64,000 bases of DNA. Origin: Adenophora triphylla var. japonica. Its lineage: Eukaryota; Streptophyta; Magnoliopsida; Asterales; Campanulaceae. The stretch spans positions 65,001-129,000 of the forward strand of contig JAFEMH010001357.1 in assembly GCA_022495995.1 (NCBI GenBank), written 5' to 3'. A model generated the notes under the pieces. The model searched no databases and was not told where the DNA came from. It saw only the letters and a list, made by a program, of their open reading frames with translations. A program made the position numbers and the translations under genes. Positions 43,795 to 54,731 of the stretch are shown here, one piece after another. Numbering within the stretch: position 1 is the stretch's first letter; the number at the start of each line of letters is the position of its first letter.

Positions 43795-45408
43795 GCAAAA
43801 GCTTCATCATCAAGTGAACCAGACGACCCTCTCTTAACTCAACTAAAGAAGACACAAGCAAACATCTCAGTTTGGGATCTCATATGAGCATCTCACAAGC
43901 ATCGTGAGATGTTGAAAAAGGCCTTGGTTCAAATGACCATTTCCTCAGAAGCAACACCCGAAGAGCTTACTCAAATGATCGGCCAAGTACAATTTGGCAA
44001 CGTCATCACTTTCACTAACTTAGACCTCCCATCCTATGGGAACAGTCATCATGAGGCCCTTTACATAACTGCTAAGGTGAATGGATACCGAATGCCACGC
44101 ATTTTGGTCGACAATGGTTCTGCAATCAATGTCCTTCCGAAGAAATCCTTATCATTATTAGGCCTCACCCACAAAGACCTTAAGCCATCAGGGCATACTG
44201 TAAGAGGGTACGATTGTACTGCTAGAACCGCTTTGGGAGCAGTCATGATACCTATAGAAATGGGGAAAGTCACCATGAGCATCGAATTTCAAGTCATCGA
44301 CATCCCGACATCCTTCAACTTGTTGCTTGGTTGCCCTTGGCTACACGACATAGGGGGTGTACCTTCCTCCCTACACCAGTGTATCAAGTTCAGACACAAT
44401 GATACAATAGTCACCATACACGAAGAAATGGTTACTGCTAGCCCTATCCTCGAGGTACAACATAGCACTTCTGATTACCTGTTCAGTGGCTTTGAGATCG
44501 AGAAAGAAAGCACCGTGAATGTCATAGAAACTTGCAATGAAAATGATTACTTTAAAGCACTTCAGTTTTCTGGAAACCTTCCTGTTTGGAGAATGATGCA
44601 AGCAAAAGGAAACTTCCCTGGCTTGGGACTTGGAAAACACTTGCAAGGGGTAACGGAACCACCATCGGTTCCCTCACCACACACGAAGCATGGCCTAGGC
44701 TACATCACTTCCATCCACGATGGAGATGACGAAGAAGAGTGGGACTTCACTCAAGTCAAGTGGGAAGGAACCACATACAAAGGCCACAATGACCCAAAGG
44801 TCAAAGATTGCAATCTCGAGCCATATCGAAAGACACTCAATGGCTACTTCGTCTGGGAAGGGGAAAGCATCCCCTACCTTATCTTTTTGAAACCATGGAC
44901 TGATGATAAAGGGAAACGCCAACCGGGCTTCGAAATCTTCAGCGACTGCGATGCTTCACCAGATGAAACAGAAACCGTCTCACTAATCCCTAAAGATTTG
45001 AGGGGCACGAAGGCAGAAATGACCAGCAAATGGGACTTTGTGTTGGGAGAAGACATGCTGCGACAGTTTGAAGACCTGTGTCGGTTAAAAGATAGCCAGA
45101 TCCATTCAATCTCCAAGGGGGACGCTCCAACTATTGATTACACAAGGCTAATACGGAAATGTGATGAGCCAACTCTAAAATGGCACGTCACTGGAGGACC
45201 AGTTGTTGATGAAGACTTCATGATCAAAGAGCTTGGTTGTTCTCCCCATCCCCACAGGAAGATAGGCCCTGTAACTTTCACATTAGAAGCAGGCTCCCCC
45301 TCTAATGAACTCACTCAAGAGGAAATCGAGGCTGTGGCCGAACATGTATTCCCTTACTTCCTTAATTAAAACATTGATCTTTCCGAGTACCCTGAGATTG
45401 CTAACATC
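43795..45408 (+). pseudogene. pol: Tat-B protease and G-patch
   Basis: The frame (main part 43909-45369) has an aspartic-protease site ILVDNGSAINVLPKKS, then IDIPTSFNLLLGCPWL, a G-patch (GNFPGLGLGKHLQG ... KHGLGY) and a linker to a stop at 45367-45369 (PYFLN). Stops also lie before it at 43792 and near 43886. The architecture equals that of Tat-A, supporting a conserved G-patch in this lineage. Confidence 0.85.
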
Positions 45409-46680
45409 GTGAATGATGAATTAACTAATAATAATCAATATAACGAACAAGTTAATAATGAATCATACGATGAGATAGATCAAGAAAACGAACAAATTTT
45501 AAAAGAATTAGCAAAGAAAGTAGGTCGTTATGGAAAGAATGGCCCTGTTGACAACGAGGAAATGCAAACGGTTAATCTCGGGACAACAGAAGACCCCAGA
45601 GAAACAAAGATCGGCAGCTTCTTCAAGGGGGAAGATAGAGAAACCTTGACGCAGCTCCTCAGAGAATATGTCGATGTCTTTGCTTGGTCCTACAGAGATA
45701 TGCCTGGGTTAAATCAGTCAATTGTAGTACACAAGATACCGCTGCTACCCAATGCCAAGCCAGTCAAACAGAAACTGCGCAGAATCAAGCCGGAATGGTC
45801 AATGCAAGTAAAAGAGGAAATCATGAAACTCTTGAACGTGGGGTTTATCAAAGTGATCGAGTATCCGGAATGGCTAGCAAACACGGTATAGTAGCCTAGT
45901 CAAATGGGAAAATACGAGTCTGTGTAGATTTTAGAGACTTGAACAAAGCATCCCCTAAAGATGACTTCCCACTACCAAACATAGACATGTTGGTCGACGC
46001 CACAGCAGCATACGAAGTCTGCTCATTCGTCGATGGCTTCGCAGGGTATAACCAAATCCTCAATGCAGAGGAAGATCAGCACAAAACGGCATTTACCACA
46101 CCTTGGGGGACGTTCTATTACACGGTCATGCCGTTTGGTCTCAAGAACGCTGGGGCTACTTACCAAAGGGCAGTCATGACACTATTCCATGACATGATCC
46201 ACAAAGAAATAGAGGTATACGTGGATGACATGATTATCCACTCAAAAGGGACAGATGGTCAGCACTTTAGAGATCTCAGAAAATTCTTCAATTGACTGAG
46301 ACAACACAAGATGAGGCTCAAACCCGCAAAATGCTCATTCGGAGTGGTCAAAGGGAAAGTCTTAGGGTACATGGTCACCGAGCGTGGCATAGAAGCAAAC
46401 CCCGCCAAGATAAAGGCCATCATAGACATGCCTCCACCCAGAACGCAGAAAGAAGTAAAGGGATTCATAGGCAGACTCCAGTATATCAGTCGATGCATCA
46501 ATCAACTGACTACAATGTGCGATCCTATCTTCAAGCTACTTAAGAAAAAATCACCTCAAGAGTGGACCGAAGAATGTCAAGAAGCATTCGAGGAAGTTAA
46601 GCATTACTTAACTTCCCCACCCATCCTGGTTCCACCACACAAGGAAAAGCCCTTAAAGCTATACCTCACTGCTCGACAAC
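45409..46680 (+). pseudogene. pol: Tat-B reverse transcriptase
   Basis: Pre-RT segment (KPVKQKLRRIKPEWSMQVKE) to a frame break at about 45890, then RVCVDFRDLNKASPKDDFPL, FVDGFAGYNQILNAEEDQ, the FGLKNAGATYQR block and the catalytic YVDDMIIHS. A stop lies at 46293-46295 and the frame shifts near 46670. RT lineage is the same as Tat-A and Tat-C. Confidence 0.88.
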
Positions 46681-48861
46681 GCGCTAGGGGCTATGCTCGC
46701 TCAAGAACAGCCTGCTTCACACACAGAGAATTCCATCTACTTTGTCAGCCGCAGATTCCAAGGCAGCGAGATCAACTACTCTCCACTCGACAAATCTTGC
46801 GCTGCTCTTGTTTGGGTATCACAAAGGCTAAAGCACTATATGGAAGCCTTCCCGGTTCATCTCATTGCAAGAATGGATCCCTTGAAGTATATCCTAGACA
46901 AACCAAATTTGTCTTCGAGACTGGCTAAATGGTACTTCATGCTCGCAGGATATGATATCACTTACGTCACTCAGAAAATCCGTCAGGGGGAGTGTATTCG
47001 CAGATCAGTTGACTGAATTCCTTGTGACAAAGCGAAGGGGGAAGACCCGCGATTCCTTGATGAAGACATCATGAGTATAGAAGACGAAAATAAGTGGCAA
47101 TTATTTTTCGATGGCGCAGCCAACAAGAGAGGGTTCTGCATTGGAATGTTGTTGGTAGACCCTGACGACATCTATACTCCACTAGAAATACGTCTTGACT
47201 TTGACGCCACCAACAACACCGCAGAATATGAGGCTTGTATAGCAGGGCTTGAGGCAGCCCTAGAGCGCAACGTGACCGAACTTGAGGTATTCGGGGACTC
47301 CCAGTTAATCATCAATCAGACACTGAAGAAGTGGAGGATCCAAGATCCAACCCTTCAAAGATACAATGCCCACCTCCAAGAGTTGGTGCAACAATTTCAG
47401 GATATCTCGTTCCACTATCTTCCTAGAGACAAAAACCGGTTTGCTGACGCATTGGCTACACTCGCTTCCTTGGTCGAAATCCCTAAAGGAAAGGCAGTCA
47501 AACCCTTCAAAATAACACGGCGTTCAACTCCTGCCTACTGCGCCGTTATAGATCTCCATGACTGCAAAGACAAATGGTTATCCGAATGTGCCATCGTTGA
47601 GGACTCCGAAGGGAAACCATGGTACCATGATATTTGTCATTTCATCCTAGATGGAACCATCCCACCTGAGACAGACCAGAAGACTCAGATCGCCCTTAAA
47701 AGGCTGGCCGCTAATTACTCCATCATTTCTGGTCGTCTATTCAAGAAGCATTCCCAAGAAAACCTCCTTTGCGCCACCGAAGAAGAGGCCCGAGAAATAA
47801 TGGACCATGTTCATCAAGGCATATGTGGAACCCACATGAGTGGAAACATGCTCGCCAAAAAGATCATCAGACAAGGATACTTTTGGCTGACCATGGAAGC
47901 TGACTGTACCAGAATGGTCAAGAAATGCCATAAGTGTCAGATACACGCCAACCTTCAGCACGCACCGCCTTCCTTACTATACCCTATGACTTCTCCTTGG
48001 CCGTTCTCGACATGGGGGATAGATGTGATCGGAAAGGTCACACCCACAGGAGCCAATGGACACTATTTCGTCCTACTAGCCATCGACTATTTCACTAAAT
48101 GGGTCGAGGCTGCCTCCTATAAAGTTCTGAATGCCAGAAAGGTTGCAGAATTCATCAAACACAACATCATCTACCGATACGGGGTCCCGCAAGAGATGAT
48201 ATCCGATAATGACTCGCACTTCGAGAAGGAAACCGATCACCTGCTAACCGAGAACAAAATCATGAGGCACAAGTCATCCCCTTACAGGCCTCAGACGAAT
48301 GGAGCAGTTGAAGCCGAAAACAAGACAATTGAAACTATCATCAGAAAAATGGCAATCACAAGGAAAGACTGGCCCGACAAGTTACCCTTCGCGCTGTGGG
48401 GATACCGCACATTAGTCCGAACAGCTACAGGAGAGACTCTCTATGCCCTCACCTTCGGAATGGAGGATGTCTTGCCGATAGAATTGGAAATACCATCACT
48501 ACGGGTTCTCCTAGGAAACCAAGTGAACAAAGTCGACTGGCTAGAGAGCAGATACGAAGAATTAGCCTTGCTAGATGAAAGGAGGCTGAAAGCAGCCGAG
48601 CACACTCAAGCTTACCAAAGAAGAATGGCAAGAGCTTTCAACAAAAAGGTCAAGACAAGGAATATTAGAGTGGGCGACCTAGTTCTCCGCAAGCATCGTC
48701 CTGGACCTTTCAACCCGCAAGGCAAGTGGGGATCAAGATGGATAGGACCCTACATCATAAAGAAGATATTCTCTAGGGGAGCCCTTTAGCTGGTGGACTT
48801 AGGTGGAGATCAGCTACCGAAGCCAGTCAACATGGACAAACTCAAGAAATACTTCGCGTGA
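46681..48861 (+). pseudogene. pol: Tat-B RNase H, archaeal-type RNase H and integrase
   Basis: RNase H (MLAQEQPASHTENSIYFVSR) runs to a stop near 47014. The main frame from 47071 has the second RNase H (WQLFFDGAANKRGFCIGM, NNTAEYEACIAGLEAALE, VFGDSQLIINQ, NRFADALATLASL). Integrase follows with the HHCC site (HQGICGTH ... CHKCQ), TWGIDVIG, ISDNDSHF (usual DNG changed to DND) and NGAVEAENK. One stop at 48787 precedes the C-terminal NMDKLKKYFA, which ends at 48861. Integrase would insert the cDNA into the nuclear genome. Confidence 0.88.
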
Positions 48862-48874
48862 CTTGGCCTCTTAA

Positions 48875-49015
48875 AAGAAAAACGCTCGTTAGGTTGAAAA
48901 TCCCGAAGGGGACGGCCTAGGCAAAAATTAGAGCTTGCACAAGAAAAGAAGCCCGCTAGATTGAAAACCCGAAAGGGCAGTCTAGGCAAAAGAAAGGGTG
49001 TGCATGAAAAAAAAA
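48875..49015 (+). repeat. Duplicated post-pol hairpin of Tat-B
   Basis: Two units, each with GAAAACCCGAAAGGG-type inner stem and CTAGATTG/CAGTCTAG-type outer stem, then a TTGCAC or GTGCAT end. Same place and layout as in Tat-A, with different bases in the stems. Confidence 0.65.
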
Positions 49016-49080
49016 GGCCTTGTCTCGCGCGAGATTACATCTCGGCCTGAAACCATATTTTGTCCTTTTTCTCTCAAAAA

Positions 49081-49155
49081 TGAACTACGTTAGACCTGAG
49101 CCTCTTATTTAACTGTTGTAAAAGAGGAACGTAGGCAGCCTTCGGGTTCGGTCTA
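49081..49155 (+). other. CTACG-CGTAG structured motif, copy 8 (post-pol)
   Basis: TGAACTACGT, TAGACC, TGAG, the hairpin CCTCTT ... AAGAGG, then ACGTAGGCAGCC and GGTCTA. Compared with Tat-A, stem c changes from CCCC/GGGG to CCTC/GAGG on both sides. A single palindrome TGTCTCGCGCGAGA lies just upstream at 49021. Confidence 0.7.
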
Positions 49156-49329
49156 ATCAAATAAATAAATCTAATTTTGTCCTTTTATTAATCAAATGCA
49201 TTTTATTAATGACAAAAGGGAAATCCTAACCACAACGACTAATTTGCTAAGCTAACAATCTTGAAAAAAAAATACTAATAAAATAAAACTATTGATCTAT
49301 CAAAGCAATCTCTTGGTACTCCTTAAGAT

Positions 49330-50826
49330 CTAGCCTTTCATTGACTTGGTAGGCCGGTGGACATGATCACCACCGTCATCGTGATCTCTCTTGCGCTTTG
49401 GACCCTTCGAAGCAGAACATCCCTCAAGACGGGTAAAGACGGACTCCGAAATCCTCTTGAAAACATTTGGCCTATCTAAAGCTTGCATCTTTCCAGGCAT
49501 CCCTTTGTCTCGCCTCTCATACCAATCCCCATCAAGAAAATCCTGGGTTGGATCGGTCCGTACATTAGCAGGATCAGACTTAGCCTCGCTCCTTCACAAA
49601 ATACTGCTAGCTACGAAAGAATCCCCTAACAGTGAAAGCCGCAGATCATCAATTTTCTCCACACTAGGGTGACCGGTATGAAGGAACCAATCCAAATACT
49701 TGTCAGATAAGAAGATGCTTGCATCAAAAGTCCGAAGGTTCGACCAGCGGTCCCTACTACTTCCTTCACCCCATGCTTGAGCTAGCACCTGCGCAAACTC
49801 TACACCGATATAAGACACATCACGAGAGGCCCCTTCGAAAAGATAAGTGTCCTGCTGCTGACCAAACTGACAGAGCACCCGCTTGGGAAAATAAAAGGAG
49901 GAATCTCGCAAACCCGGAAGAACAACCCTATCAAAACCCTTGGTATTGGCAACATACTTGTTCAATCTCCAATAGGGTGGGCACCAAATGATATCAGCAG
50001 TTACAGCCTTTGCAATCAACTTGGCCCACTCCTCCACCGAGAGATCCTTGATCAGCAACTTCCTCGTATGATATGTGAATGGGGAATATTCCAACGGAGG
50101 ACCTACCAACTTGAGATGCTCCCTAAGCCAAATTGTCAACAAAAGAGGACTCCCTTGAGTCATGGCGCCAGTCTTATGCAACTCATCAAGACCATGTAAG
50201 TTTTCACCCAAGATTAGCGAAATAATGTTCCTATAACGTTTCCTAGCCTGCAGAACAATTTCTACTAATTGGGAGTCAACCAAGCCATCCCTGCATATGA
50301 ACAAAACATCTCCGAAAAGAGAAAGGGCCAGTAAGTTCCGTTTATAAGCATGGAAAGCCTCGTGATCTGAATCTCCGCTGAAGCGCTCAGGAAAAGAAGA
50401 GCAATCTACCCAACTGCGATGGACCAACTCATAGCAAGTATCAAGGGGGATCCCTAGCAATTCGTTCAAAGCCTCTGAATGATTCCTATTGTGTTTACGG
50501 ACAGCAATCTCACCAATCAAAGGCATATCCAAGATAATGACGAATTCCTCAACAGTAGGCACCATCTCATTAAGAGAAAAATTGAAGAGATGAACAGAGG
50601 GATCCCAAAATCGAGCAGCACCTTGCAAAAGATTCCAATTTGGTTGGAGGTTCTTCAAGGTGAAGAGGATTCTGAATTCAAACTCTGCTATGAACCTATT
50701 GCGAGATCGGTTGCGAAATGACCTCACAAAATCTCTTGATGCTTGCTTGAAGGCTTCAACCACATCAGACGGCAAAGAAAAATCATCAACAATCATGGAC
50801 GTTGGGGCGATCTCCTTGGAAGCCAT
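49330..50826 (-). pseudogene. Tat-B antisense gene aORF2
   Basis: A 410-aa open frame from the ATG at 50826 (MASKEIAPTSMIVDDFSLP) to a TGA at 49594, and after that single stop the same frame continues to 49330 with the tail EGCSASKGPKRKRDHDD. This is the best-preserved aORF2. Visible blocks: FRILFTLKNLQPNWNLLQGA, SLNEMVPTVEEFVIILDMPL, SPLLLTIWLREHL, WCPPYWRLNKY and YLDWFLH. No enzyme motif is recognised; it may be the plant DUF7745 type (recall only). The basic KGPKRKR tail suggests a nuclear protein. Confidence 0.75.
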
Positions 50827-50924
50827 AGATCACAGGGTTGAAATAGAAGACAAGAACTCCACCCTAACAGAATATCTCTAGAGTTTTAGAGGCCTGAATG
50901 AGTTATCTGGCCGGACTACAGGGT

Positions 50925-51023
50925 GTTTTTATAGGGAAAACTGACAAAATCCTGTTTGAAGAAGGAAAAGAATTCTGCCTGAGTAGCGTGTCTCGCGCGA
51001 GATGCTTTGTCCCGCGCGACACA
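50925..51023 (-). promoter_or_regulatory. Tat-B aORF2 promoter with twin palindromes
   Basis: Minus strand CCCTATAAAAAC (50925-50936) is a good TATA box about 100 bp before the ATG. TGTCTCGCGCGAGA (50989-51002) and TGTCCCGCGCGACACA (51008-51023) lie upstream, with the same core as in the LTR and leader of Tat-B. Confidence 0.75.
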
Positions 51024-51361
51024 TCGCTTCGGCAAAATCAGCAGCAACTCTGCACCAACAAATGATCTAGCCCCGACATGATGAAGAAAGTCTCGAAAAC
51101 CTGTGCGTATAGTTCCCAACATGCAGTGAAACACCAAAACCAAGCTCAAAACTGTGACCCAAATGGTCATTTCATTCCCAATCACGGAAGTCGAGAAAGT
51201 AAAGAAATTAATTAATTAGACCTAGGACTAGGAATTAAGAAAATCGTGTTTTTGTGTTACCTACGTGCTAACAGGTACCAAAAGAAAGAAAAAAAAATTG
51301 TCTGGGCCCACACGGCCAATATTTACAAATCCTCAGAAAATAAAGGGGGAGAAAAGGGGGA

Positions 51362-53627
51362 TCAAGCCATCAGGTCACTTGAGCCGCCGACACCTCCGCC
51401 TTCACCACCATGGGGACTGCCATCCCTCCTCGACCTCTTGGCTCCATAAGTAGGGGTCACCGCAGAGGCCACCGTCGAAGCTGCCAAAGACGCCTTCTGA
51501 AATAGCCGCTCGAACAGGTCCAACACCAGGGACATCAATCTCGCCATCCTGCTCGCCCCATGGTTGTAATCAGCCGCGGACATAGTGATCTGACAACAAA
51601 AGAAAAGAGATGTTCAGATGAAGTCGGACATATACACTTATATGGACGAATACGTGAAATAGTATGAACAAAAACGTACCGAGGAGACATCAGATGGAAG
51701 GCGGTAACCCTCGGGAATATGATCTGGGATCGGGATGTGGCCCACCATCGGCATGCTCCCCATCATATATGTGTAGCTTAGAGGACCATAATCTGGCACA
51801 AAGGGCAGAGGACCAGCATACTGGGAAGAAGTGATAGGGGCTAACGAACCTGAGGCGGAGGCAGAGGTGGAACCCCGAGCAAGCGATCGCCTAGCACCCA
51901 CCTTAAGAGGACCCATCAGTCGAGGCAAGAACTCCGCATAGGAAGCTCCTCGGACAACATGAGTCGTCGCCGCACAACCCACCACAAGAGCGGCATAATC
52001 ATCATCAGGAATGAAGTGGGTAGGGTACATCGCCCTCGGCGGATCCGCTGGCACCCTATATGGCTGTGAACCCCGGCCATGCTGAGGGAAGACTCGCTCA
52101 CCCAGATACATGGTATCCCCTTCTAGAGATACCAACATCCTCTGCATCGCAGTGGCATCCCAAGCGCGGTGAACCTCCCGTTCCACCAAGGTCCACGGAT
52201 AAAGGCCCAGCCGCTCATACACAAAGGCGTCCAACATGGCCCGCGCCTCTGCAACCGTCAGGGTCCACTCCTGATCCTCCTCCTCATCAATACTCTGATT
52301 AGGGTGGCTCCACCTCCTGATATCCGGAAACAGAGGGTCCCGGCTCTCCAACTCAAACCTGTACAACCCGAAGACAACATAGCCCCATATCTCGTACTTC
52401 GAAAATGTAACATATTCAAGATTTAAATACAGACAAAGAGTATAGATAAAAGACAAAGACAGAGTCAGGAGCATACCTCCCAGGCATAAGAATACCCTGG
52501 CAGGGAATCCTTGGTATGCCTACACGCCTCGTCCATGGCATGATAGCAGAAGGCCAGCCCTGTTGAGCCTCAATCATAAGTCCTCACATCATCCAGATCA
52601 ACCAACAAACCTAAGAGGGAGAGATGGGCCATAGAAGAGTGGTTCACAAAAATAGTCTCCGACAGAATGTACCAGAGGGCACCCCGCACCAGTCGATCAG
52701 TATCCGCATTCGGCTTAAGCGCATAAGCCTCAAGCTAAGACCGTAGAGGTGACAACTCAGCAGCAAACCCCTTAACCTTATTAGGGGCAAAACCAATCAA
52801 CCGCCTCCACTCGACTGGGCTCGTAGGCTTATAACCCACAGTCTTCGGAAGGGGCTCACCGGTAAATTCTAGCCCCATAATAGATAAAAAGTTCGTCGGG
52901 GTCATGGTAACTTCCCCGAAGCGAAGATGCACGGTGTGAGTAGTATCCCACCACCTCTCCCGGATTGCCTGAAGAACTTGGGGAGTCTGCCTCATCCCTT
53001 GGATGTTGTCGACAAAGGTCAGAAGCCCCATTTGAGCCATCCTAGCTCGAACCCCATTGAGGCCCTTGATCTTGTCCCACAAAGCTCTGGCCAATTTCGG
53101 ACTCCCACGGTAATTTTTGGTTGGCCTGTACGACTGCAAAACAAGGGAAAAGCAAAAGAGCAATGTTAGACAACATCCCATGGTAATGATTCAAAGAAAT
53201 AGAAGAAATTTCTCATTGAGGCATTTTATCAAACACTTAGCGTGCGCACAAGAAAAGCATGCCCAAAGATGCATTTGACTACCCGAATCAACCCCTCCTA
53301 CAATCCATGATATGTAGGGGACTCATACGCACACAATACAACAACAAACATCCTACGAAGTCCACAAAATCGATGCATGAAAGGTAGAACCAAATTCTAG
53401 ACAAAAACAAAGAAAAATTGCCATTGATGAAATTGGGATTCAAAAAGCATGGATTCGAATACAATGCAATACAAGAAACAAGAATTGAGAGAGAAGCTCT
53501 TACCAAACCTTCACGAATGGCGGTAGAAATGTGCACGTCCCTATTAAAAGTGAGGTTATCGCGGGGATAATCTTTTCCAAGCAAGTAACTCCCCAAAATC
53601 GGATTTTTTTTTTCTCTCTTGAGCCAT
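51362..53627 (-). pseudogene. Tat-B antisense gene aORF1, plant-mobile-domain-like, spliced
   Basis: Exons on the minus strand: about 53627-53504 (MAQERKKKSDFGELLAW, then a frameshift to YPRDNLTFNRDVHIS), 53133-52477, about 52400-51680, and 51592-51362. Introns show GTAAGA/TTTGCAG, GTATGC and GTACGT/TTGTCAG borders. Exon 2 has LARALWDKIKGLNGVRARMA, RWWDTTHTVHLRFGEVTMT and IMGLEFTGEPLPK, the PMD-like pattern; two stops interrupt it. Exon 3 begins EIWGYVVFGLYRFELESRDP, aligned with exon 3 of Tat-A. The last exon ends GGEGGGVGGSSDLMA. Function unknown. Confidence 0.7.
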
Positions 53628-53773
53628 CAATTTTGAAAGGAGGAAGGATTGAGAGTTGATTGGGAGAAGAAATCAACAAGCCACACTCAAGAAATTGTGG
53701 AAAAAAAATTGCCTTGGCTTGAGGTGGGAAAGGAAATTTGAAAACAAATGTTTTCAAAATAAACAGCAGCTGC

Positions 53774-53831
53774 TGTTATATTGCCCCGACAGTACAAGTA
53801 CCGCACGAGACAAGCTATCTCGCGCGAGATA
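53774..53831 (-). promoter_or_regulatory. Tat-B aORF1 promoter with twin palindromes
   Basis: CAATATAACAG (53774-53784, minus) is TATA-like. CCGCACGAGACA (53801-53812) and TATCTCGCGCGAGATA (53816-53831) lie just upstream. Confidence 0.65.
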
Positions 53832-54063
53832 TATTTTCGAGAAATGTACGAAATGGTCCTCGATAATAAGCGTCTACACAACGTCAAAATTCAAAATTTT
53901 GACACATTTGCCCTTGGAAGTGACACACTAACAAGGAAACGTGGAAAAATTGGCTCCGCAAGTTGTGAAATGAGCCGAATGTGACACTCGCACAATCGCC
54001 CGGTATGGCACCAGTCGCTCGAAAATGATTGATCCAGAGATTAACTCATTCCACATGATTCAG

Positions 54064-54420
54064 AGCCCAGACAGGTGGATTGTCAAAAAGAAAAGCTCGG
54101 TCCAACGCCTAGACAGGTGAATCGTCAAAAAGAAAAGCTCGGTCCAATGCCCAGACAGGTGGATCGTCAACCGAAAAGCCCGATCCAACGCCCAGACAGG
54201 TGGATCGTCATCACAAAAGCCCGGTCTAATGCCCAGACAGGTGGATCGTCAACACAAAAGCTCGATCCAATGCCCAAACAGGTGGATCGTCATCACAAAA
54301 GCCCGATTCAACGCCCAAACAGATGAATTGTCATCCTCAAATAACAAAAAGCCCGATTCGGAGCCCAGACAGGCGAATCATCACAAAACCGACAGGACTC
54401 AAAGGAACTGACAGGTAAGC
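54064..54420. repeat. 42-bp minisatellite in the Tat-B 3' region
   Basis: Seven to eight units of the type ACAGGTGGATCGTC ... AAAAGCCCGATCCAAYGCCC. Same position as the arrays of Tat-A and Tat-A', unrelated monomer. Confidence 0.9.
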
Positions 54421-54606
54421 CTTTGTTTTCTAATATAGTTCCCGCAGGTTCGAAGTCCACACAGGCGAATCTTCAGACAGACAGGTATATTCAGAATTGG
54501 GTCTTGATTTGATTCCTCATTATGAATTTACCTTTTCAAAACAAAATCTCCTTGATTTTAGAAATGATTTTCAAAATACCTAAAGCAGGCTTTTCGTGTT
54601 TTGGAG

Positions 54607-54627
54607 TCGAACTACGTTATGGTCTGA
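54607..54627 (+). other. CTACG-CGTAG structured motif, copy 9 (cut)
   Basis: GTCGAACTACGTTATGGTCTGA, the 5' half of the motif, ends where the duplicated Tat-C flank starts (54625). The second half is missing. Confidence 0.55.
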
Positions 54628-54731
54628 TGCCTTCCTTTGGTCTACCTTCTTCATCTCTGAAAGCTGATTCCCCATCTTTGAGGAACTGGTAAATCTGACT
54701 GTACCAAGGTTCTTTGACAGGCTCGGGTCCC
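54625..54731 (-). repeat. 107-bp copy of the Tat-B 5' flank next to the 3' LTR
   Basis: It matches 39758-39864 (Tat-C integrase DNA plus the GTCCC target site) with about two differences. In a normal insertion this sequence occurs only outside the 5' LTR. It has replaced the last internal bases and the polypurine tract of Tat-B. Confidence 0.9.
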
